Shown here in pieces: positions 8,338 to 17,837 of a DNA stretch of 49,964 nucleotides; position 1 is the first letter of the stretch; every line of letters starts with the position of its first letter. The notes under the pieces were generated by a model that made no database searches, had not been told where the DNA came from, and saw only the letters and a list, made by a program, of their open reading frames with translations. Position numbers and translations under genes: made by a program. Location of the stretch: assembly GCA_046296195.1 (NCBI GenBank), contig JBKBLR010000020.1, positions 1 to 49,964 on the forward strand. Reading direction: 5' to 3'. Source of the DNA: Amphiplicatus sp046296195 (lineage in GTDB: Bacteria > Pseudomonadota > Alphaproteobacteria > Caulobacterales > Parvularculaceae).

Positions 8338-10155
8338 ATGTTCCAGCATTTCGACCCGGTTTCCGACCGTAGCTTCGCCGCCCGGCATCTGCCGCTCCTG
8401 CGCGCGGAGATGAAGGCGCTCAAGATCGACGGCTTTATCGTTCCGCATGATGACGAATATCAGAACGAATACATCCCGGCCTACGCTGAGCGGCTGATGT
8501 GGGTCTCGGGCTTTTCCGGCTCGGCGGGCGCGGCGGTCGTGTTCCTCGACAAGGCGGTCATCTTCGTCGACGGACGCTACACGCTGCAGGTCCGCCAGCA
8601 GGTCGACGACCAGCTCTTCGCCTATGCCGATCTCGTCGAAACCCCGCCCGACCAATGGCTCGCCGAAAACGCGCCGAAAGGCGCGGCGATCGGCTATGAC
8701 CCGATGCTGCACACGAAGGCGGGCGTCGAGCGCCTGCAGAAGGCGGCGACCTCGCGCGGCTTCACCCTCGTCGCGCTCTCCCGCAATCCCGTCGACGCGG
8801 CGTGGAAAGATCAGCCGGCGCGCCCGCTTTCGCCGGCGAGGCCCCATGCGCTCGCGCTCGCCGGACGGACCTCCGCCGAGAAGCGCCGCGACATCGCCGC
8901 CGCCGTCGCCAAGGCGGGCGCAGACGCCGCGCTCGTCACCGCGCCGCCGTCGATCGCCTGGCTGTTCAACATCCGCGGCGGCGATGTGGCGCGCACGCCC
9001 CTGCCGCTGGCGCGCGCGCTGGTGACGACGGATGGAAAAGCGACGCTGTTCATCGCGCCGGAAAAGGTCGGCAATGAGCTTCCCGCCTTCCTTGGCGACG
9101 AGGTCGACATCCGCGCCGAGGCCGATGTCGAAGCCGCGCTCGAAAAGCTCGGGCGCGAGAAGAAGCGCGTCGCCGTCGATCCGTCGCTGGCGCCGGTGAA
9201 ATATGTGACGACGCTGGCGGAAGCCGGCGCGACCGTCGTCGACCTCGCCGACCCGTGCGCCCTGCCGCGCGCGATGAAAAACGCCGCCGAGCTCGACGGC
9301 ACCCGCGCGGCGCATATCCGCGACGGCGCTGCAGTCACGCAATTCCTGCACTGGATCGCGACGAAAGCGCAGGACGGATCGGTCGACGAGATCGAAGCGG
9401 CCAAGACGCTCGAAGCCTTTCGCGCCGCGACAGGCCGGCTGGTCGATCTTTCCTTCGACACCATCTCGGGCGCGGGCGCGAACGGCGCCGTCGTCCATTA
9501 CAAGGTCTCGACGGCGACCGCGCGGCCCTTGAAGCCCGGCGAGCTATATCTCGTCGATTCCGGCGCCCAGTATCAGGACGGCACCACCGACATCACGCGC
9601 ACCGTGCCGATCGGCAAACCGTCGCAGGAAATGCGCGAGCGCTTCACGCTCGTCCTCAAGGGCCATATCGCGCTTGCGCTCGCGCGCTTTCCGGCCGGCA
9701 CAACCGGCCATCAGCTCGACGCGCTCGCCCGCCGGCCTCTGTGGGAGGCCGGACTCGACTATGACCACGGCACCGGCCATGGCGTCGGCTCGTTCCTTGG
9801 CGTTCATGAAGGGCCGCAACGCATCGCCAAGGTCGCGAACACGCAGAGCCTGAAGCCCGGCATGATCCTGTCGAACGAGCCCGGCTATTATAAAACCGGC
9901 GCCTATGGCATCCGCATCGAAAATCTCATCATCGTCACCGAACCCATGGCGATCGACGGCGGCGAGCGGCCGATGATGGGTTTCGAGACGATCACGCTCG
10001 CGCCCATCAATCTCGATCTCGTCGTCGCCTCGATGCTGACGGAGAGCGAGCGCCACTGGCTCAACAAATATCACGCCCGCGTACGCCAGACCTTGACGCC
10101 GCTCCTCCCCGCCGAGGTCGCCGGCTGGCTCGCCGAGGCGACGCGCTCACTCTGA
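8338..10155 (+). CDS. pepP: Xaa-Pro aminopeptidase (M24B, long three-domain form)
   Basis: Cytosolic metallopeptidase removing an N-terminal residue before proline. At 605 residues it is the three-domain APP1-like form: two creatinase-like N-terminal domains (about 1-310) and a C-terminal pita-bread catalytic domain. Metal ligands can be read in order: Asp in LVDSGAQYQDGTTD (near residue 403) and the following DIT Asp, His in GTGHGVGSF (near 483), Glu in SNEPGYY (near 514) and Glu in GIRIEN (near 528). Its 3' end overlaps the convergent methyltransferase gene by 9 bases. Confidence 0.93.
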   Translation: MFQHFDPVSDRSFAARHLPLLRAEMKALKIDGFIVPHDDEYQNEYIPAYAERLMWVSGFSGSAGAAVVFLDKAVIFVDGRYTLQVRQQVDDQLFAYADLVETPPDQWLAENAPKGAAIGYDPMLHTKAGVERLQKAATSRGFTLVALSRNPVDAAWKDQPARPLSPARPHALALAGRTSAEKRRDIAAAVAKAGADAALVTAPPSIAWLFNIRGGDVARTPLPLARALVTTDGKATLFIAPEKVGNELPAFLGDEVDIRAEADVEAALEKLGREKKRVAVDPSLAPVKYVTTLAEAGATVVDLADPCALPRAMKNAAELDGTRAAHIRDGAAVTQFLHWIATKAQDGSVDEIEAAKTLEAFRAATGRLVDLSFDTISGAGANGAVVHYKVSTATARPLKPGELYLVDSGAQYQDGTTDITRTVPIGKPSQEMRERFTLVLKGHIALALARFPAGTTGHQLDALARRPLWEAGLDYDHGTGHGVGSFLGVHEGPQRIAKVANTQSLKPGMILSNEPGYYKTGAYGIRIENLIIVTEPMAIDGGERPMMGFETITLAPINLDLVVASMLTESERHWLNKYHARVRQTLTPLLPAEVAGWLAEATRSL

Positions 10156-10899
10156 GCGGACGCCGAGAACTCCGCCCAAGGGAAAGCCGATCGTCACCGG
10201 CGCGTGCGGGGCGAGATCCTCCGCGAGCGTGTCGAGATACGCCCCGCCGAGGCCCTTCGCCGCCATATAGGCGCGCGCATAGGACGCCGTGAGGAGAAGG
10301 CCCGCCGCCTCCTGCGGCGCGAGCGTCGCCTCGATCGCGCCTGAATAGGTTTCAAGGCGCGAGAATGCGCCTGACGCTTTCATCGGCCGCGCATAGTCGG
10401 CCTTCGCGCCGAGGCGCTTGTCCATGAAGGGCGCCCAGAGCGACCAGTGCCGGCGAAAGGCGGGCTGCGCATCGCCCTTCACGAAGAACGGCCCGTAGAG
10501 GAAAGGGAAGAAAACGCCTCGCGGCCGCAGCCAGCGTGCGACCTCTGCGCACACCGCGTCCTGATCCATCCAGTGAAAGGCCGTCGCCGAAATGACGCAA
10601 TCGACGGAGCCGTCGGCGAAGCGGGCCTCCTCCGCCGCGCAGTTACGGCGCTCGATGCGCGGATGATCGCTCGCCGCGGCGAGCATGCGCGCATCGGGCT
10701 CGACCATGACGACTTTTCCGAAATTCGCCGCAAGATCGACGCTCGCCTTTCCCGGCCCGGCGCCGAGATCAACGGCGACCTCGCGCGGCCCTTCGTGATG
10801 CGCGAGGAGAAAATCAAAAAGCGCCCTCGGGTAGGCGGGCCGCAGCGCGGCGTAGCGCGCCGCGACGTCGCCGAAGCCGAGGGCGGCGTCGCCGTTCAC
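10147..10899 (-). CDS. Class I SAM-dependent methyltransferase
   Basis: About 250 residues with a Methyltransf_11-type core: motif I VAVDLGAGPGKASVDLA, motif II acidic residue in VVMVEPDARMLAAA, and the post-motif segment SVDCVISATAFHWMDQDAV. This pattern is seen in yeast Tmt1/UbiE-like small-molecule methyltransferases; the substrate is unknown. A GTG at 10899 forms a GTGA overlap with the ligA stop and is preferred over an ATG at 10929, which would place the start inside ligA. It is therefore probably co-translated with ligA. Confidence 0.85.
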   Translation of the reverse strand: MNGDAALGFGDVAARYAALRPAYPRALFDFLLAHHEGPREVAVDLGAGPGKASVDLAANFGKVVMVEPDARMLAAASDHPRIERRNCAAEEARFADGSVDCVISATAFHWMDQDAVCAEVARWLRPRGVFFPFLYGPFFVKGDAQPAFRRHWSLWAPFMDKRLGAKADYARPMKASGAFSRLETYSGAIEATLAPQEAAGLLLTASYARAYMAAKGLGGAYLDTLAEDLAPHAPVTIGFPLGGVLGVRSE

Positions 10900-13028
10900 G
10901 CCGCTTTTCCGCCGATGAAGGCGCGCCACTCTTCCTCGGAAAAGATCCGCACGCCGAGCCGCTCGGCGTCCTTGAGTTTCGATCCCGCACCCGGCCCGGC
11001 GACGACGTAATCGGTCTTCGCCGACACCGAGCCTGCGACCTTGGCGCCGAGCGCCAGGGCCTGCGCTTTCGCTTCGTCGCGCGTCATCGACTCCAGGGTT
11101 CCAGTAAAGACGACCGTCTTGCCGGCTACCGCCGACTGCGACACCGCCGGCGCCTCATCCGTCGGCGTCACTTCCTCCAGCAGCCGGTCGACGGCGGAGC
11201 GATTGCGCCTGTCCTTGAAGAAAGAGATGACGCCGCCCGCGACGAGCGCGCCGACGCCTTCGATCGACAGCATCTCCTGATAGGCGCTGCTTTCCTCATC
11301 CGCCGCCGCGATCGCCGCCGCGCGGAAGGCCTCAAAGGAATGGTAATGCCGCGCGAAGAGGCGGGCGTTGGTTTCGCCGATATGGCGCATGCCGAGCGCA
11401 ATGATGAAGCGGGCGAGCGGCGGCGCGCGCCGGGCGTTGACGGCGGCGAACAGGTTCTCGACCGATTTCTGATTGGTCGGCGTTCTCGTCCCGTCCTTCT
11501 TCTCCTTGTAGGTGAAGAGGTCAATCTCGCCCGCCGCCTGCCGCTTCTCGAGCGTGAAAATGTCGGCGGGCTCCTTGACGATGCCGGCCGCATAGAAGGC
11601 TTCGATCTGCTTCTCGCCTAGCCCTTCGATGTCGAGGGCGTCGCGCGAGACGAAATGCCGTAGCCGCTCGACAGCCTGCGCCGCGCAGGAAAAACCGCCC
11701 GTGCAGCGGCGCACGGCCTCATCGCCCTCGCGCACCGCCGGGCTGCCGCAAACGGGGCAGTTTTCCGGGAAGGCGAAAGGCCGCGCGCCCTTCGGGCGCT
11801 TCTCAATGATCACTTCGACGATCTGCGGGATGACGTCGCCGGCGCGCTGCACGACGACCGTGTCGCCGATGCGGATGTCCTTGCGCTCGATCTCGTCCTG
11901 ATTGTGCAGCGTCGCATTCGAGACGACGACGCCGCCGACCGTCACCGGCGCCAGCCGAGCGACCGGCGTCAAGGCGCCCGTGCGCCCGACCTGGATGTCG
12001 ATATCAAGAAGCGTCGTCATCGCGCGCTCGGCCGGGAATTTGTGCGCGATCGCCCAGCGCGGAGAGCGCGCCACGAAGCCGAGGCGCTCCTGATAGTCGA
12101 GCCGGTCGACCTTGTAGACGACGCCGTCAATGTCATAGCCGAGGCTCGCCCGCCTCGATTCGATCGCCTTGTAATGCGAGAGCATCGCATCGAGGTCGGC
12201 GCACCGCACGATGAGCGGATTGGTTTGAAATCCGAGCTTTGAAAGGCGCCGGACGCAGTCGAACTGCGTTTCGCCGAGCGGCGCTGAGGTCTCGCCCCAC
12301 GCATAGGCGAAAAAGCGCAAGGGCCGCGCGGCCGTCACCGCCGCGTCGATCTGGCGAAGCGATCCCGCCGCCGCGTTGCGGGGGTTGGCGAAAGGCTCCT
12401 CGCCTTCCTTTTCAAGCGCCTCGTTGAGCGCGTGGAAATCGGCATGGCTCATATAGATCTCGCCGCGCACGTCGAGGACGTCCGGCGCGCCCTTGAGCGT
12501 GCGCGGGATGTCGGCGACGGTGAGCGCGTTCGCCGTGACATTCTCCCCGACCGCGCCATCGCCGCGCGTCGCCGCGAGTTTGAGCGCGCCCTTCTCATAG
12601 CGGAGATTGAGCGAGAGCCCGTCGATCTTCGGCTCTGCGGTGAAGACGAGCGGCGCGTCCTCGCCGAGTTTCAGGAAACGGCGCACGCGGGCTTCGAACT
12701 CTCGCACGTCCTCGGCGCCGAAAGCGTTGTCGAGCGACAGCATCGCCTTTGCGTGCGCGGCCTTCTCGAACTTCGTCGACGGCGCGGCGCCGATCCGGGC
12801 GGAGGGAGAATCAGCGCGTTTGAGTTTAGGGAACTGCCGTTCGATGAGCGCGTTGCGACGGCGCAGCGCGTCATATTCGGCGTCGGTCATCGTCGGGCGG
12901 TCTTCGGCGTAATAGGCCTCGTCCGCTGCGGCAATCAGCGCCGCGAGCCGCGCAAGCTCGGCGGCGGCCTCGTCGGCGGAGAGCGCCGCGACCGGCTTTG
13001 ACGACAGATCCCTTGTTCGCGCCGCCAC
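10896..13028 (-). CDS. ligA: NAD-dependent DNA ligase LigA
   Basis: Seals nicks in DNA during replication and repair, using NAD. The 710 residues include domain Ia (YY near 39-40 and PTMTDAEYD), the adenylation motif with Lys134 in EPKIDG, an OB fold, a four-Cys zinc finger (CPVCGSPAV, then Cys at the end of VRRC and in FSCAA), helix-hairpin-helix repeats and a C-terminal BRCT domain starting near VAGKTVVFTGTL. The GTG start has a GGAGG 7 bases upstream, which decides the start. It is the first gene of a pair with the methyltransferase gene. Confidence 0.97.
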   Translation of the reverse strand: MAARTRDLSSKPVAALSADEAAAELARLAALIAAADEAYYAEDRPTMTDAEYDALRRRNALIERQFPKLKRADSPSARIGAAPSTKFEKAAHAKAMLSLDNAFGAEDVREFEARVRRFLKLGEDAPLVFTAEPKIDGLSLNLRYEKGALKLAATRGDGAVGENVTANALTVADIPRTLKGAPDVLDVRGEIYMSHADFHALNEALEKEGEEPFANPRNAAAGSLRQIDAAVTAARPLRFFAYAWGETSAPLGETQFDCVRRLSKLGFQTNPLIVRCADLDAMLSHYKAIESRRASLGYDIDGVVYKVDRLDYQERLGFVARSPRWAIAHKFPAERAMTTLLDIDIQVGRTGALTPVARLAPVTVGGVVVSNATLHNQDEIERKDIRIGDTVVVQRAGDVIPQIVEVIIEKRPKGARPFAFPENCPVCGSPAVREGDEAVRRCTGGFSCAAQAVERLRHFVSRDALDIEGLGEKQIEAFYAAGIVKEPADIFTLEKRQAAGEIDLFTYKEKKDGTRTPTNQKSVENLFAAVNARRAPPLARFIIALGMRHIGETNARLFARHYHSFEAFRAAAIAAADEESSAYQEMLSIEGVGALVAGGVISFFKDRRNRSAVDRLLEEVTPTDEAPAVSQSAVAGKTVVFTGTLESMTRDEAKAQALALGAKVAGSVSAKTDYVVAGPGAGSKLKDAERLGVRIFSEEEWRAFIGGKAA

Positions 13029-13098
13029 TGGGCTTCCTCCGGAGTCTCCGGTCTTAAACGGGAAGCGGCGAGCGATTCAAGGGGGCGCGCCGGAGCGC

Positions 13099-13623
13099 TT
13101 ATTCCTCTGTATAGGGATTATTGTCCGGCGGCAGGCCGACAGGGGCGTAAAACCAGTCATAGCCGGCGAAGATGCGCGCGTAAGGGTCGACCGCCTCGCC
13201 CGGCGCGCCCCGGTTATAGAGGCGCGAGCCCGGTTTCGGCGTCGCGGTCGAAAATCCGCCGTCGACGCCCCAGCTCGTCATCTCGGCGACGAGCGGCTCG
13301 CGCGTCGGCCCGTAATAGCGCCAGTCGAGACCGTCATGATGGAAGAAGCCGCGGACATGATAGTCGGGCGCGCCGGCGCGCGAGATCGCGAGCACGCATT
13401 CATGGCCGCCGTCGAGCACGATGAGCCCGAACGGTCCCTGGACCTCATAAGAGTCCTGCCGGACGCAGCGCAAAAGGCGCACGGCGAGGCTGCCGCCAGG
13501 CCGCCCGCGGTCAAGGCTCGCCGGCGCGCCGCCGAAATGCCGGTCAGAAACCGCGCGCTCAGCGTCCGCGGGCGTCGGCGGATAGGATGCGGCGGCGAGG
13601 AGCCAAAGGGCGGCAAGGACCAT
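13099..13623 (-). CDS. Exported hypothetical protein
   Basis: A 174-residue protein of unknown function. The N-terminus (MVLAALWLLAAASYPPTPADA) is a short signal-peptide-like hydrophobic stretch with a likely cleavage at ADA, so a periplasmic location is inferred. The rest is rich in aromatic residues and Gly/Pro, with two Cys (in RLLRCVRQD and GGHECVLAI) that could form a disulfide. No known domain was recognised. It lies between ligA and mtnP on the same strand with gaps of about 60-70 bases. Confidence 0.65.
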   Translation of the reverse strand: MVLAALWLLAAASYPPTPADAERAVSDRHFGGAPASLDRGRPGGSLAVRLLRCVRQDSYEVQGPFGLIVLDGGHECVLAISRAGAPDYHVRGFFHHDGLDWRYYGPTREPLVAEMTSWGVDGGFSTATPKPGSRLYNRGAPGEAVDPYARIFAGYDWFYAPVGLPPDNNPYTEE

Positions 13624-13680
13624 GGCGCTCCTGATAGCGCGGCCGGCTTAACGGGCGCTTGTTGGAACGTGAACCCCCGA

Positions 13681-14556
13681 TTAACGCCGGAGCGCGCGCC
13701 CCGCCACCGCGTCGAGCTTGGCCAGCAAAGCGGGATCGCGCGCCTCGGGCGGCGTGATGATCGCAACGTCGAGCGCGGTCTCGATCCCGCGCGGGGAGCG
13801 CTTGCGCGTCGGCCCGAGGCGCCGGACGAGGTCGGCGACGAGGCGGCGGGCGGCCTCGGTGTTCTTCTTCATCACCGCGAGCACCGCCGCGACCTCGACA
13901 TGGGCGGTACCCTCGCGCCAGCAATCATAGTCCGTCACCATGGCGACGCTCGCATAGGGAAGCTCGGCCTCGCGCACGAGCTTTGCTTCCGGCATGTTGG
14001 TCATGCCGATGACGTCGGCGCCCCATGACTTGTAAAGGAGCGACTCCGCGCGCGAGGAGAACTGCGGGCCGTCGATGCAAAGATAGACGCCGCCGCGATG
14101 ATGCGGAATTTCCAGCGCCTCGCAGGAGGCCGCGAGCGCATCGAAGAGCGCCGGGCAGACGGGATCGGCCATCGACACATGCGCGACGCATCCCGTCCCG
14201 AAGAAGCTTTTCTCCCGGCCCGAGGTGCGGTCGATGAACTGATCGACAAGGACGAAAACGCCGGGCGCGAATTCCTCGCGGAAAGAGCCGCAGGCTGAGA
14301 CGGAAATGACGTCGGTGACCCCCGCCCGCTTCAGCGCATCGATATTGGCCCGATAGTTGATCTCCGACGGCGGCAGGCGATGGCCCTCGCCGTGGCGGGC
14401 GAGAAAGGCGACCTCAACGCCGCTCATCCGGCCACGGACGATCGGACCGGAAGGGAGCCCCCACGGCGTTCCGATATCGATCTTTTCCGCGCCCTCGATG
14501 GCGTCGAGCGCGTAGACGCCCGAACCGCCGATGACGCCGAGGACGCGCTTTTCCAT
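13681..14556 (-). CDS. mtnP: S-methyl-5'-thioadenosine phosphorylase
   Basis: Purine-nucleoside-phosphorylase-fold enzyme that splits methylthioadenosine into adenine and methylthioribose-1-phosphate, in methionine and polyamine metabolism. The 291 residues show the N-terminal phosphate loop GVIGGSGVYAL, the phosphate motif FLARHGEGHRLPPSEINYRA, GVYLCIDGPQFSSRAES and the MTAP signature GMTNMPEAKLVREAELPYAS followed by VTDYDCW. Length is typical. The TerB-like gene lies just upstream on the same strand (3-base gap), suggesting one transcript. Confidence 0.94.
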   Translation of the reverse strand: MEKRVLGVIGGSGVYALDAIEGAEKIDIGTPWGLPSGPIVRGRMSGVEVAFLARHGEGHRLPPSEINYRANIDALKRAGVTDVISVSACGSFREEFAPGVFVLVDQFIDRTSGREKSFFGTGCVAHVSMADPVCPALFDALAASCEALEIPHHRGGVYLCIDGPQFSSRAESLLYKSWGADVIGMTNMPEAKLVREAELPYASVAMVTDYDCWREGTAHVEVAAVLAVMKKNTEAARRLVADLVRRLGPTRKRSPRGIETALDVAIITPPEARDPALLAKLDAVAGRALRR

Positions 14557-14559
14557 CGC

Positions 14560-14940
14560 CTAGAGCGCCTCGGGATCGATGCCGAGCGCGCAGGCGATGC
14601 GGGCGAGGACCGTCTCTTCCTGGGGTTTCAGCTTCTGGTCGGCGACGACGGCGTGCCGGGCGGCGAGCTTCACGGCTTCCGCCGCCGGCGCGCCGCGGAC
14701 GGCGCCGACAGCGGCGAGAATCTCCGCCTCCGCCGAGGCATAATCGGCGCGCAAGGCCGCGTGAAGGCGGGCATACTCCGCGGTCAGCGCCGCCGCATCG
14801 ATGGCGCGGAAGGCGGGATCGTTGACGATGCCGCCGAAGAAGCGCGCCTCCTCAACCGTTTCGATGCGCGCATCGGCGATAGCGGCGAGGAGATAGGCGC
14901 CGCAGGCGGCCGTCGCCGCGATGTCGGTCGTCGCTGTCAC
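14560..14940 (-). CDS. TerB-like (tellurite resistance/DjlA-type) small protein
   Basis: 126 residues, all-helical and Ala-rich. The pattern AACGAYLLAAIADARIETVE, a middle region with conserved acidic residues, and the C-terminal DQKLKPQEETVLARIACALG match the TerB/DjlA N-terminal fold, a possible metal-binding helical module whose role in most bacteria is unknown. The GTG start directly abuts a run of ten C (ten G on the plus strand) and no ribosome binding site is visible. The frame is open upstream of the tract, so the true N-terminus is uncertain. Three bases separate it from mtnP. Confidence 0.7.
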   Translation of the reverse strand: MTATTDIAATAACGAYLLAAIADARIETVEEARFFGGIVNDPAFRAIDAAALTAEYARLHAALRADYASAEAEILAAVGAVRGAPAAEAVKLAARHAVVADQKLKPQEETVLARIACALGIDPEAL

Positions 14941-14950
14941 GGGGGGGGGG
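14941..14950. repeat. Ten-base homopolymer G tract (C on the sense strand)
   Basis: Ten consecutive G on the plus strand lie immediately before the GTG of the TerB-like gene. Tracts of this length are slippage-prone, so the copy number may vary between cells or be a sequencing error. Confidence 0.9.
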
Positions 14951-15035
14951 CGCCTCCGGTCAGATTCGGCATCGCTCTTAGACCAAGCGCGCGGGTTTGT
15001 CCTGCGCGCAGGTCTCGATCCGGCCGGCTCAACCC

Positions 15036-15953
15036 TTAGTGATCGGCGTTCGACCAGATCGCCCGGTAGGAGAAGAAGAGCACGATCGTCAGGATCAGGA
15101 GATAACCGATGGTGACGACGCCGAGGCTTTTTCTTTCCTCCATCTTCGGTTCCGACGCCCAGGTCAGGAACTCGACGACGTCTTTCGCATATTGATCGAC
15201 CGTCTCCGGAATGGCGGGATCGGCGTAATCAATGACGCCGTCCGACAGCGGCGGCGCCATCGCCAGAACCCCGCCCGGCGGGATCTTGACGTCCGGCAGG
15301 GGATGTCCCTCGGCGTCCCGATATTCCGGCTTCAGGAGCTGCGACATGTCGCCGGCGAAATAGGGATTATAGTTCTGGCCCGGCCCGAGCGTGACCGTGT
15401 CGGGCGTATCCTCATAGCCGGTGAGGAGGCTGTAGACATAATCAGGCCCGTGATGGCGCGCCTTCATGATGAGGGCGAGGTTGGGCGGATTGGCCCCCCC
15501 ATTGGCGGCGCGCGCCTGCTGTTCATTGGCGAACGGCTTTGGAAATTTGTCCGACGGCAGCGCCGGCCGGTCGAACATCTCGCCAAGATCGTCCGGGCCG
15601 TCCTGCACGGTGTATTCGGCGGCGATCGCCTTAACGACGGGATTTTCAGCCGGGTTCTTGCAGTTCGTCGTTTCCGGCACGCCCGCCGGACAGCGTTCGA
15701 GATAGAACGGCCCGCCCTTGTCGCCGAGATTGCGGAAGGCGAGCTGTTCGACGGCGTGGCAGCCGGCGCAGACCGACTTGTAGACCTGAAAGCCGCGCTG
15801 CATCGCCTCCTTGTCATAGGTCCCGAAGGGCCCGGAGAAATGCCAGTGATTGTGCTTGTATTCGAGCGTCTTGCCGCCGGCGGCGAGGGCGTCGAGCGGC
15901 GCGAGCGCGAGAAGCGCGGCGGCGGCGGATTTGGCGAGGATCGAAGGGCGCAT
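15036..15953 (-). CDS. petC: Cytochrome c1 of the bc1 complex
   Basis: Heme-carrying subunit that passes electrons from the Rieske protein to cytochrome c in the periplasm. The 305 residues begin with a signal peptide (about 1-25, ending LDALAAG), have the heme-c site CAGCH at 62-66, an NPYFAGDMSQLL region with the likely axial Met and a C-terminal membrane anchor (IGYLLILTIVLFFSYRAIW). It is the third gene of petABC; 13 bases separate it from the cytochrome b gene. The separate cytochrome b and c1 genes contrast with the fused fbcH of Bradyrhizobium. Confidence 0.97.
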   Translation of the reverse strand: MRPSILAKSAAAALLALAPLDALAAGGKTLEYKHNHWHFSGPFGTYDKEAMQRGFQVYKSVCAGCHAVEQLAFRNLGDKGGPFYLERCPAGVPETTNCKNPAENPVVKAIAAEYTVQDGPDDLGEMFDRPALPSDKFPKPFANEQQARAANGGANPPNLALIMKARHHGPDYVYSLLTGYEDTPDTVTLGPGQNYNPYFAGDMSQLLKPEYRDAEGHPLPDVKIPPGGVLAMAPPLSDGVIDYADPAIPETVDQYAKDVVEFLTWASEPKMEERKSLGVVTIGYLLILTIVLFFSYRAIWSNADH

Positions 15954-15966
15954 CTGTCTTTTCCTC

Positions 15967-17247
15967 TTATTCCGCGGGCTGGGCGATCGCGCCCGAAGGC
16001 GAGACCGCTTTCTTGAGGACGGAGTCGGCGATCGACTTCGGAATCGGCTTTGCTTTCTCGAACAGCCCGAGCAGCGGCAGGATCACGAGGAAGAACGCGA
16101 AATAATAAGCGGTCGCGATCTGCGAGCCGAGCACATACCAGCCCTCCGCCGGCTTGCCGCCGAAATAGCCGAGCGCAAGGCAAGCGAAGACAAAAAGCAC
16201 GAACCAGAGCTGCGCCACGGGCCGATAACGCATCGAGCGCACCTTGGAGGTGTCGAGCCACGGCAGGATAAACAGGACCAAGATCGAGCCGAACATGGCA
16301 AGGACGCCGCCGAGCTTCGACGAGATCGGGCCGATGTCGAAGGTGATCGCGCGCAGGATCGCGTAGAAGGGCAGGAAATACCATTCCGGCACGATGTGCG
16401 GCGGCGTCACCAGCGGGTTGGCCGGCGTGTAATTGTCCGGATGGCCGAGCCCGTTCGGGTTGAAGAACACGAAAGCCGCGAACAGCACCAGAAAGACCGC
16501 GATCGCGAAGCCGTCCTTCACCGTGTAATAGGGATGGAACGGCAGCGTGTCCTTCTTCACGTCCTTCACGTCGACGCCGGTCGGGTTGTTGTTGCCCGAC
16601 GTGTGGAACGCCCAGATATGAAGGACGACGACGCCGAAGATCGCGAACGGCAGAAGGTAATGCAGCGAGAAGAAGCGGTTCAAGGTCGGATTGTCGACCG
16701 CCGGACCGCCGAGGAGAAGCGTCTTGATCGGCTCTCCGATGATCGGGAAAGCGGTGAAGAAATTTGTGATGACGGTCGCGCCCCAGAAGGACATCTGGCC
16801 CCAGGGCAGCACATAGCCCATGAACGCCGTCGCCATCATCAGGAGGAAGATGACGACGCCGAGGATCCAGTTCATCTCCCGCGGTTCTTTGTAGGATCCG
16901 TAATAAAGACCGCGGAACATGTGGATGTAGACCGCGAGGAAGAACATCGACGCGCCATTGGCGTGCACATAGCGCATCAGCCAGCCGTAGTTCACGTCGC
17001 GCATGATGTGCTCGACGCTGTTGAAGGCGAGATCCTTGTGCGGCGTGTAATGCATGGCGAGCACGACGCCGGTGATGATCTGGATGACGAGGCAGACGAC
17101 GAGGATCGCGCCGAACGTCCACCAGTAATTGAGGTTCTTCGGCGTCGGGAAGTTCATGAAATCGTCGGCGAAGCGGACGATCGGCAGGCGCTTGTCGAGC
17201 CAGCGCTCGATTCCGGTCTGCGGCTTGTAGGTCGAGGGATGATGCAT
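15967..17247 (-). CDS. petB: Cytochrome b of the bc1 complex
   Basis: Integral-membrane dihaem subunit carrying the Qo and Qi quinone sites. 426 residues with eight to nine hydrophobic helices. The haem-ligand histidines lie in helix B (MHYTPHKDLA region and MRYVHANGASMFF) and helix D (LHYLLPFAIFGVVVLHIWAF). The Qo-site PEWY motif is present (VPEWYFLPFYAILRAI) and GYVLPWGQMSFWGATVITNF precedes it. It lies 11 bases after the Rieske gene and 13 before petC. Confidence 0.98.
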   Translation of the reverse strand: MHHPSTYKPQTGIERWLDKRLPIVRFADDFMNFPTPKNLNYWWTFGAILVVCLVIQIITGVVLAMHYTPHKDLAFNSVEHIMRDVNYGWLMRYVHANGASMFFLAVYIHMFRGLYYGSYKEPREMNWILGVVIFLLMMATAFMGYVLPWGQMSFWGATVITNFFTAFPIIGEPIKTLLLGGPAVDNPTLNRFFSLHYLLPFAIFGVVVLHIWAFHTSGNNNPTGVDVKDVKKDTLPFHPYYTVKDGFAIAVFLVLFAAFVFFNPNGLGHPDNYTPANPLVTPPHIVPEWYFLPFYAILRAITFDIGPISSKLGGVLAMFGSILVLFILPWLDTSKVRSMRYRPVAQLWFVLFVFACLALGYFGGKPAEGWYVLGSQIATAYYFAFFLVILPLLGLFEKAKPIPKSIADSVLKKAVSPSGAIAQPAE

Positions 17248-17258
17248 GGCCGTCTTCC

Positions 17259-17837
17259 TTAACCGATGCGGATCGCGGTGTCGGAGGTGAACTGATATTT
17301 CGGCACCAGGAGGTTCTCCGGCGCCGGACCTTTGCGGATGCGTCCCGCATTATCGTAATGCGAGCCATGGCAGGGGCAGAACCAGCCGCCGAAATCGCCC
17401 CGCACCTCGCCCTGCGCGGTGCCGAGCGGCACGCAGCCAAGATGCGTGCACACGCCGACGACGACGATATATTGCGGGTTCTCGACGCGGTTCTTATCCT
17501 CCGCGTCCGCCTTGCCGGCGAGATTGTCGTTGCGGGCGAGCCTGTCCTTCAGATCGGCGAGCGGGGTCGCCTCGGCCTCGGCGATTTCCTCCGGCGTGCG
17601 GCGGCGGATGAAGACCGGCTTTCCTTGCCAGAACACCTTGATCGCCTGCCCGACCTCGAGCCCGGAGAGATCGACCTCCTTCGTCGACAGCGCCAGCACC
17701 GACGCGTCCGGGTTCATCTGCGAGATCAGCGGCGCCGCGACGCCGATGCCGCCGACCGCGGCGGTCGCGCCGGCGAAGAGATGAATGAAGTCGCGGCGGG
17801 TCGGTTCCGCCTGGTGGCTGTCATGCGCTGCGCTCAT
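17259..17837 (-). CDS. petA: Rieske iron-sulfur subunit of the bc1 complex
   Basis: Ubiquinol-oxidising [2Fe-2S] subunit. 192 residues; TRRDF followed by a hydrophobic segment at about 17-38 acts as a Tat-type uncleaved signal anchor. The cluster motifs are CTHLGC (Cys130, His132, disulfide Cys135) and CPCHGS (Cys154, disulfide Cys156, His157). It is the first gene of petABC, and the operon promoter should lie in the 208-base gap shared with divergent trmL. Confidence 0.98.
   Translation of the reverse strand: MSAAHDSHQAEPTRRDFIHLFAGATAAVGGIGVAAPLISQMNPDASVLALSTKEVDLSGLEVGQAIKVFWQGKPVFIRRRTPEEIAEAEATPLADLKDRLARNDNLAGKADAEDKNRVENPQYIVVVGVCTHLGCVPLGTAQGEVRGDFGGWFCPCHGSHYDNAGRIRKGPAPENLLVPKYQFTSDTAIRIG

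Noticed and set aside
15464..17440. 658-residue minus-strand frame across petB
   Set aside because: It is the shifted frame of cytochrome b and c1, rich in Arg and without motifs, while the other frames give textbook bc1 proteins.
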